NCBI GenBank assembly: GCA_947629875.1
Contig: CANRFK010000014.1
Coordinates: forward strand, 1 to 17,057
Length of the DNA stretch: 17,057 nt
Direction: 5' to 3'
Source: an uncultured Clostridia bacterium
Lineage (GTDB): Bacteria; Bacillota; Clostridia; Christensenellales; Borkfalkiaceae
Every line of letters starts with the position of its first letter. The first letter of the stretch is position 1. Shown here piece after piece: positions 12,691 to 17,057 of this stretch. The notes beneath the pieces were generated by a model. It was not told the origin of the DNA, made no database searches, and saw nothing but the letters and a program-made list of their open reading frames with translations. Position numbers and translations under genes: made by a program.

Positions 12691-14562
12691 TTATTCAAAA
12701 TATGTCACCGTCCCGTCTTTTTTGACCGTCCCATTCGTGCACGTCACGGTGTAGTCGGCGGTACTGCTATCCCAATTATATTCCTTTTTTATCGCCTGCC
12801 ACTCTTTCACCGTGCCTTTGAATTGTATATCCGTCAGCTCGTCGCAACCCCGAAACGCGCTGTCCCCAATCGTGGTCACACTATCCGGAATGGAGATATT
12901 TATGAGCGAAGTACAGTTAGAGAACGCATGGTTACCGATGGAAGGTACGCCTTCCGGGATGGTGATATTTGTAAGCGAAGTACAGTTAGAGAACGCATAG
13001 TCACCAATGGAAGACACGCCTTCCGGGATGGTGATATTTGCAAGCAAAGTACAGTTAGAGAACGCATAGTCACCAATCGAGGTCACGCTACCCGGAAGAA
13101 CGATTGTTCCCCTGATGCCCTGCGGCACGGCTACAATTTCCGTCTTTACTTTGTTATACAAAATCCCGCCTTCATCGCTGTAATTCGGATTGGCGTCGGA
13201 AACGGTAATGTCTGTAAGTGCGTTGCACCCATAAAATACGTCCTCTCCGAGTTTCAGTACGCCACCGGGAATCTCAATGCTTGTAAGTCCGCTGTTGGCA
13301 AACGCCCCTTCGCCGATTATGGTTACGCTTTCGGGGATCGTGATGCCTGTAAGTTCGGTGCAAAACGAAAACGCCTCTTCGCCGATTTTGGTCACGCCTT
13401 CGGGAACCGTGATGCCTGTAAGCCCGGTGCAAAATGCAAACGCCAGATCACCGATTTCGGTCACGCCGACGGAAAGGGCTATGTTCGTAAGCGAAGAGCG
13501 AGAGGAAAACGCAGATTGATAAATAGCATAATTTTTTCCGCCTGGGGATTTTGCAGGAAGAGTCAACGTGGTTTGATTTCCGCAATATTGGTGCAGGTAA
13601 ACTTCTTCTCCATCTTCATAAAATATGTATCCATCGTCCGTTATCGTCTGCTTACTCGTTTCATTTGTCGTATAAACATATTTGGCGGAAGTTGCAACCC
13701 GACCATGTTCGTCTGAGCCCGTTTGAATATCCAACTTTGAGAAATTCCACACTTCCCAAAGGTTTCTGCAATTTTCAAATGCTGAACACCCTGTTCCTTG
13801 CATCGTCTGCGGTACAACAAATCTTCCGATGCCCTCTTCATCACAGCTTTTTCCAACTTCGGTATAATCTGTTTCGATGTGGGATACATTGTTTCCGATG
13901 ACGACCTGCGTAAGGCGAAGGCAATTCGAAAAGGTGCACAGGTGGATGGTCGTGACGCCGTTTCCAATCGTCATCTTTGTAAGTTTGTCACAGTTCATGA
14001 AAGCGCCTTCCATTAAAGAGGTCACACCGTCCGGAATCTTTATTTCCCCCGCAAGGTTGCGACAATTAAAAAATGCGCCATAGCCAATCTTGGTAAGCCC
14101 GTTCCCAAGCGTCAAAGTGGCAAGATTAGAGGCGCTGAACGCCACTTTTTCGATTTCCGTCACACTGTCAGGGATGGTAACGCCCGTAAGCAAAGTACAA
14201 GCCTCAAAGGCTCCGGCCCCGATTTTTGTTACAAATTTGCCTTCGTGTCCGTAGGGAATTATAATGTTCCCGGCCGCTGTGCCGATGTCCGTTACGGTAT
14301 AGGTATCCGCTGTTTGATCGTAGGAATATTCAAGCCCTTCGGTATACTCCCACTCCTTACCGCAGACGGAGCACTTATTTTCCGCGGTGTAGACGTGCTC
14401 ATGCCCGTCATTCTCGGTGCTTCCGGTTCCCCCATCGCCGCTTCCCTGTTCGGTGCCGCCACCCTCATCTTCGCTGCCATCGTCGCCGCAGGCGGCGAAG
14501 CCGAGGCAGAGGCAGAGCACTGCGACGAGCGCGAGCAGAACAGTTAAAAATTTGCGTTTCAT
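12691..14562 (-). CDS. BspA-like leucine-rich-repeat lipoprotein
   Basis: A 623-residue predicted surface lipoprotein. A lipoprotein signal peptide (basic start, hydrophobic core, FAAC lipobox with the lipidated cysteine at residue 25) is followed by a Gly/Glu/Asp/Ser-rich spacer and a small CSVCGKEW motif. About fifteen BspA/TpLRR repeats of about 23 residues follow (pattern IGxxAFxxCxxLxxITIPxxV), interrupted near residues 225-345 by a non-repeat segment. Such proteins are often adhesins or ligand-binding surface proteins; the ligand is unknown. GGAGAAAG precedes the ATG. Composition is visibly richer in A+T than the neighbours and the last repeats are nearly identical in DNA, which suggests transfer or recent repeat expansion. 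Confidence 0.93.
   Translation of the reverse strand: MKRKFLTVLLALVAVLCLCLGFAACGDDGSEDEGGGTEQGSGDGGTGSTENDGHEHVYTAENKCSVCGKEWEYTEGLEYSYDQTADTYTVTDIGTAAGNIIIPYGHEGKFVTKIGAGAFEACTLLTGVTIPDSVTEIEKVAFSASNLATLTLGNGLTKIGYGAFFNCRNLAGEIKIPDGVTSLMEGAFMNCDKLTKMTIGNGVTTIHLCTFSNCLRLTQVVIGNNVSHIETDYTEVGKSCDEEGIGRFVVPQTMQGTGCSAFENCRNLWEVWNFSKLDIQTGSDEHGRVATSAKYVYTTNETSKQTITDDGYIFYEDGEEVYLHQYCGNQTTLTLPAKSPGGKNYAIYQSAFSSRSSLTNIALSVGVTEIGDLAFAFCTGLTGITVPEGVTKIGEEAFSFCTELTGITIPESVTIIGEGAFANSGLTSIEIPGGVLKLGEDVFYGCNALTDITVSDANPNYSDEGGILYNKVKTEIVAVPQGIRGTIVLPGSVTSIGDYAFSNCTLLANITIPEGVSSIGDYAFSNCTSLTNITIPEGVPSIGNHAFSNCTSLINISIPDSVTTIGDSAFRGCDELTDIQFKGTVKEWQAIKKEYNWDSSTADYTVTCTNGTVKKDGTVTYFE
12905..13081. repeat. 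69-bp near-identical tandem repeats inside the LRR gene
   Basis: The block around GTACAGTTAGAGAACGCA recurs at intervals of exactly 69 bp (motif starts near 12905, 12974 and 13043), that is one 23-residue LRR. Few differences between copies at DNA level indicate recent duplication or gene conversion. Confidence 0.85.
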
Positions 14563-14613
14563 GTTTGCTTTCTCCTTTTTGTTTTTTTGCGGGTGTTGGT
14601 GGCTTATTTTTTA

Positions 14614-14658
14614 AGATTTCTCCACTTCGTTCGCTTCGCTCACTTCGGTCGAAATGAC
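14614..14658. repeat. TTTCGACC...GAGAAATCT interspersed repeat, copy 1
   Basis: AGATTTCTCCACTTCG, then a CGCTTCGCT-type middle, then CTTCGGTCGAAATGAC, followed by a run of nine G. It lies in the LRR leader between the terminator hairpin and the ribosome site. The two ends recur at 12661-12687, 14933-14977 and 14991-15033. Confidence 0.8.
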
Positions 14659-14689
14659 GGGGGGGGGTGCGCTGTTGGAAAAAATCCGT

Positions 14690-14721
14690 AAAAAATAAGG
14701 ACGCCTCAATCCGAGGCGCCC
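14690..14721 (-). terminator. Intrinsic terminator in the LRR-gene leader
   Basis: On the minus strand GGGCGCCTC (14721-14713) pairs with GAGGCGTCC (14707-14699), with one G-T pair, and is followed by TTATTTTTT (14698-14690). A strong terminator located 128 bp upstream of the LRR start on the same strand, so it either ends a small RNA or attenuates the LRR gene. Confidence 0.85.
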
Positions 14722-14828
14722 GCTTCGAGTATCCCCGAATTGTTGCGACACAATAACTAACCATATAAGGCAAAAGGATACACCGATGCCGTTGTATCTT
14801 TATATGGTTAGTATTCTATTGTGTCGCA
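14690..14828 (-). ncRNA. Candidate structured RNA: attenuator leader or small RNA of about 140 nt
   Basis: A minus-strand promoter (14834-14863) would start transcription at about 14828, the base of a long hairpin. Its arms TTGCGACACAATA and TATTGTGTCGCAA (14743-14755 with 14817-14829) form 13 pairs. A 4-nt bulge follows, then 13 more pairs (14756-14768 with 14800-14812). An asymmetric internal loop, a 6-bp GATACA/TGTATC helix (14777-14782 with 14793-14798) and a 10-nt loop complete it. The transcript then reaches the intrinsic terminator at 14721-14690. No open frame fits. Position directly upstream of the LRR gene, with no other visible promoter for that gene, favours a regulatory leader; a stand-alone small RNA or a hairpin-type mobile element are alternatives. 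I do not recognise the fold as a known riboswitch. Confidence 0.6.
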
Positions 14829-14829
14829 A
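14743..14829. repeat. Long near-perfect inverted repeat (hairpin body)
   Basis: Two stacked 13-bp arms separated on one side by 4 nt (ATTC at 14813-14816), 26 paired bases per arm in all. No direct duplication of flanking bases is evident, which weakens a transposon-remnant explanation. Confidence 0.85.
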
Positions 14830-14833
14830 GTTC

Positions 14834-14863
14834 ATTCTACCACGGGGGGCGGAAATTTTGCAA
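14834..14863 (-). promoter_or_regulatory. Minus-strand extended -10 promoter for the structured RNA / LRR gene
   Basis: On the minus strand TTGCAA (14863-14858), an 18-bp spacer and TAGAAT (14839-14834), with TGG directly before the -10 (extended -10). Its predicted start point coincides with the base of the long hairpin. Confidence 0.62.
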
Positions 14864-14889
14864 GCGGTACGGGCAAATTTTTGAAAATT

Positions 14890-14929
14890 GGGGGGAGGAG
14901 GGGCAGGTTTTCCGCTCCCCCTACCCCCC
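14890..14929. repeat. G-run/C-run inverted repeat
   Basis: GGGGGG (14890-14895) and a GAGGGGC block face GCTCCCCC and CCCCCC (14924-14929) in an imperfect hairpin. It separates the leader promoter from the repeats upstream of metG. No T-tract and no clear role. Confidence 0.5.
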
Positions 14930-14932
14930 TTC

Positions 14933-14977
14933 TGTCATTTCGACCAAGCCGCGTAAGCGGCGCGTGGAGAAATCTCA
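14933..14977. repeat. TTTCGACC...GAGAAATCT interspersed repeat, copy 2
   Basis: TGTCATTTCGACCAAGCCGC, then GTAAGCGGCGCGTGGAGA and AATCTC. The centre forms a GCCGC-GTAA-GCGGC hairpin. It is the reverse complement, in outline, of the copy at 14614-14658. Confidence 0.8.
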
Positions 14978-14990
14978 TGAAAAATAAGAT

Positions 14991-15033
14991 AGAGATGTCT
15001 CCGCTTCGGCTACGTCTTCGGTCGACATGACAT
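14991..15033. repeat. TTTCGACC...GAGAAATCT interspersed repeat, copy 3
   Basis: AGAGATGTCTCCGCTTCGG, then CTACGTCTTCGGTCGACATGA. Same ends as copy 1 but with G and C replacing single T and A in the outer arms (GATGTCTCC, GTCGACATGAC). It lies 46 bp before the metG -35 region. Confidence 0.75.
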
Positions 15034-15078
15034 TATTGTATGGCGCGGTCGGTATGAGGGAAAGTGGGGCAAAATGAT

Positions 15079-15107
15079 TTTACTTTTCCCGTAACTTGCG
15101 CTATAAT
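15079..15107 (+). promoter_or_regulatory. Promoter of metG
   Basis: TTTACT at 15079-15084 (4 of 6) and TATAAT at 15102-15107 with a 17-bp spacer. The start point near 15114 leaves a leader of only about 13 nt, so there is no room for a T-box or S-box riboswitch. Confidence 0.78.
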
Positions 15108-15126
15108 GGAAAAAACGAGGTAAAAT

Positions 15127-17057
15127 ATGGCAAAGAAGTACTACATCACGACGCCCATCTACTATCCGAGCGGCAACTGGCACATCGGCCACTGCTACAC
15201 GACGGTCATCTGCGACGCCTTGGCGCGCTTCCACAAACTCATGGGGGAGGACGTCTTTTTCCTCACGGGCACCGATGAGCACGGCCAAAAGGTGGAGAAG
15301 GAGGCCGCCAAGCGCGGCATCACCCCCCGCGAATTCATCGATCCGCTCGTTGCCGAACTCAAGGATATGTGGCGGCTTCTCGATGTAGAATATAACCGCT
15401 TCATCCGCACGACGGACGACGACCACGTAAAAGCGGTGCAATATATCTATCAGAAACTCTACGAGAGCGGCGATATTTACAAGGCCGAGTATGAGGGCTA
15501 CTACTGTACGCCGTGCGAATCGTTCTGGACGGAGGCGCAGCTCGTGGACGGCAAGTGCCCCGACTGCGGCAGGGACGTGACCCTTCAAAAGGAGGAAAGC
15601 TACTTCTTCCGCCTTTCCAAATATGCGCCCGCGCTCCTCAAGCACTACGAGGAGCACCCCGAATTTTTGCAGCCCAAGTCGCGCGTCAACGAGATGGTGA
15701 ACAACTTCTTAAAGGCGGGGCTTACAGACCTCTCCGTCTCCCGCACCACGGTGAAGTGGGGCGTGCCGCTCCCCTTCGACCCCAAGCATACGGCGTATGT
15801 GTGGATCGACGCGCTCTCCAACTACGTGACGGCGCTCGGCTACGGCGCGGAGGACAAACTCTATAAAAAGTATTGGCCGGCCGACCTGCATTTGGTGGGC
15901 AAGGAGATCGTGCGCTTCCACGCCATCATCTGGCCTGCCATTCTGATGGCGCTCGGCGAGCCCTTGCCCAAGCAAATTTACGGGCATGGGTGGCTTTTAA
16001 TCGGCGGCGAGAAGCTCTCCAAGAGCAAGGAGAACGCCCGCCCCGAACTCACCGACCCCTACGAACTCGTCAAACGCTACGGCGCGGACGCGGTGCGCTA
16101 TTACCTGTTGCGCGAAATTCCGTTTGGCTCGGACGGCGAATACACGACGGAGCGGTTTTTGCTCCGCGTGAATGCCGACCTTGCAAACGACCTCGGAAAC
16201 CTCGTCTCCCGCACGGCGGCGATGATCGTACAGAACTTCGGCGGAAAACTTCCCGCGCGGGGTGCGCTCGAGGGAACGGACGGCGAACTCATCGCGCTGG
16301 CGGACGGCGCGTTTGAAAGAGTGAAGGACGCGATGGCGCGGCTCAACGCCCCCGATGCCTTGGAGGCGGTGTTTGCCCTCGTTGCGCGCGCGAATAAATA
16401 TATCGACGAGACGACGCCGTGGATCCTCGCCAAAGACGAGACGAAGAAAGTGCGGCTGGGAGCCGTTTTATACAACCTCGCCGAGGTGTGCCGAATCTGT
16501 GCCATCCTGTTGAAGCCGTTCCTCACCAAGGCGCCCGCGCTCATTCTGAAGAGTTTTTCGTGCGACGAAAATGCGGGGTTCGATACTTTGAAGTTCGGCG
16601 CGCTCCATGAGGGCGCGGAGGTCGTAAAACTGCCGCCCATCTTCCCGCGCATCGACATCAAAAAGGAACTCGCCGAAGTGGAGAAGGCGGTGAAGAAAAC
16701 CCCCTCACCCGCTACGCGGGAGCTCCCCCAAAAAGGGGCGCCGAGCGCAGAGGCGTGTGCGAAAAAGCCCGAGATTTCCATCGACGACTTCGGCAAAGTG
16801 GAACTCAAAGTGGGCGAGGTCATCGCGTGCGAAAAGGTCGCAAAGAGCGAAAAACTGCTGCACGAGACGGTGAGAATCGGGGCGGAAGTGCGCTCGGTCG
16901 TCTCGGGCATCGCCAAATTCTACACCCCCGAGGAGATGGTGGGAAAGCGGGTCGTCGTCGTCACCAACTTGAAGCCCGTGAAGCTGTGCGGCGTGCTCTC
17001 CGAGGGCATGATCCTGTGCGCCGACGACGGCAAGGGCGGGCTCGCGCTCGTCTCCCC
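15127..17057 (+). CDS. metG: Methionyl-tRNA synthetase (3' end beyond window)
   Basis: A 643-residue partial frame, open to the window edge. It charges tRNA-Met, including the initiator. The class I HIGH motif is at residues 19-22, the zinc knuckle cysteines are Cys127, Cys130, Cys144 and Cys147, and the second signature reads KLSKS at 296-300. The anticodon-binding domain spans about residues 370-500. A Lys/Pro-rich linker follows, then a C-terminal tRNA-binding (EMAP/Trbp111-like) domain from about residue 549 (FGKVELKVGEV, VVVVTNLKPVKL). The linker contains a 43-bp interspersed repeat read in frame (residues 525-539). A GAGG at 15117-15120 precedes the ATG at 15127. metG following rsmI is the Bacillus order, here with accessory DNA inserted between them. 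Confidence 0.97.
   Translation, partial: MAKKYYITTPIYYPSGNWHIGHCYTTVICDALARFHKLMGEDVFFLTGTDEHGQKVEKEAAKRGITPREFIDPLVAELKDMWRLLDVEYNRFIRTTDDDHVKAVQYIYQKLYESGDIYKAEYEGYYCTPCESFWTEAQLVDGKCPDCGRDVTLQKEESYFFRLSKYAPALLKHYEEHPEFLQPKSRVNEMVNNFLKAGLTDLSVSRTTVKWGVPLPFDPKHTAYVWIDALSNYVTALGYGAEDKLYKKYWPADLHLVGKEIVRFHAIIWPAILMALGEPLPKQIYGHGWLLIGGEKLSKSKENARPELTDPYELVKRYGADAVRYYLLREIPFGSDGEYTTERFLLRVNADLANDLGNLVSRTAAMIVQNFGGKLPARGALEGTDGELIALADGAFERVKDAMARLNAPDALEAVFALVARANKYIDETTPWILAKDETKKVRLGAVLYNLAEVCRICAILLKPFLTKAPALILKSFSCDENAGFDTLKFGALHEGAEVVKLPPIFPRIDIKKELAEVEKAVKKTPSPATRELPQKGAPSAEACAKKPEISIDDFGKVELKVGEVIACEKVAKSEKLLHETVRIGAEVRSVVSGIAKFYTPEEMVGKRVVVVTNLKPVKLCGVLSEGMILCADDGKGGLALVS
16700..16742 (-). 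repeat. 43-bp double-hairpin repeat inserted in frame in metG
   Basis: Reverse complement of the repeat type at 11046-11088: CCCC-TTTTT-GGGG, AGCT, CCCGC-GTA-GCGGG, then TGAGGGGG when read on the minus strand. Same length as the intergenic copy, 34 of 43 positions alike. It encodes TPSPATRELPQKGAP in the linker before the tRNA-binding domain. Confidence 0.8.

Noticed and set aside
12895..13090. CRISPR-like regular repeats
   Set aside because: The units are contiguous 69-bp coding repeats without unique spacers and encode one LRR each.
12601..13716. A 371-codon + strand frame opposite the LRR gene
   Set aside because: Its repeated Arg/Gly/Asp-rich units are the antisense image of the 69-bp LRR repeats.
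14690..14828. Signal recognition particle RNA or 6S RNA
   Set aside because: The hairpin lacks the GGAA-type SRP apical motif and the large central bubble of 6S RNA.
14743..14829. Miniature inverted-repeat transposable element
   Set aside because: No target-site duplication is visible, and a same-strand promoter and terminator fit an RNA unit better; kept only as the alternative.
15034..15126. T-box or SAM riboswitch before metG
   Set aside because: The metG promoter leaves only about 13 nt of leader; no T-box or S-box signature is visible.

Overview
The window is a GC-rich stretch of a Bacillota (Firmicutes) chromosome, most likely an uncultured, gut-type member of the Clostridia (a Christensenellales-like lineage is my guess, from style rather than from any search). 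The main evidence is gene order. A YaaO-like PLP enzyme, holB, ricT (yaaT), a YabB-like tRNA methyltransferase, rsmI (yabC) and metG follow each other in the same order and orientation as in the Bacillus subtilis origin-proximal region. tmk, darA, yaaR, yabA, yazA and abrB are absent. Spore maturation genes spmA/spmB fit a spore-former or a descendant of one.

Layout. 1-1229: the tail of an unidentified gene overlapping a PatA-like aminotransferase. 1249-3366: a near-perfect sigma-A promoter, a hairpin leader, greA and lysS. 3373-6333: an intergenic hairpin, an unrecognised membrane-anchored protein, a short Orn/Lys/Arg-decarboxylase-fold protein and holB, joined by ATGA overlaps; ricT then overlaps the end of holB. 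7182-7456: a self-contained 56-residue ferredoxin unit with its own promoter and terminator. 7464-8970: trmN6-like methyltransferase and rsmI.

Between rsmI and metG (about 8970-15126) the conserved order is interrupted by accessory DNA. It holds an O-antigen ligase/polymerase-like membrane protein that may be translated leaderless, a roughly 300-bp almost all-purine tract, bidirectional terminators, several short interspersed palindromic repeats, spmA-spmB on the minus strand, and a minus-strand BspA-like leucine-rich-repeat lipoprotein with visibly lower GC. The LRR gene is preceded on its own strand by a promoter, a long two-part RNA hairpin and an intrinsic terminator. This could be an attenuator-type leader or a free small RNA of about 140 nt. 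metG then starts from its own promoter and runs off the window end.

The most unusual observations are: (1) the structured RNA upstream of the LRR gene; (2) a 43-bp palindromic repeat present both between genes (11046-11088) and, inverted, in frame inside metG (16700-16742), with compensatory changes in its stem; (3) the purine tract; (4) two related CGCACA dyads flanking rsmI, one directly upstream of a promoter whose predicted start point is the ATG itself. No mobile-element transposase, CRISPR array, tRNA or rRNA was seen.
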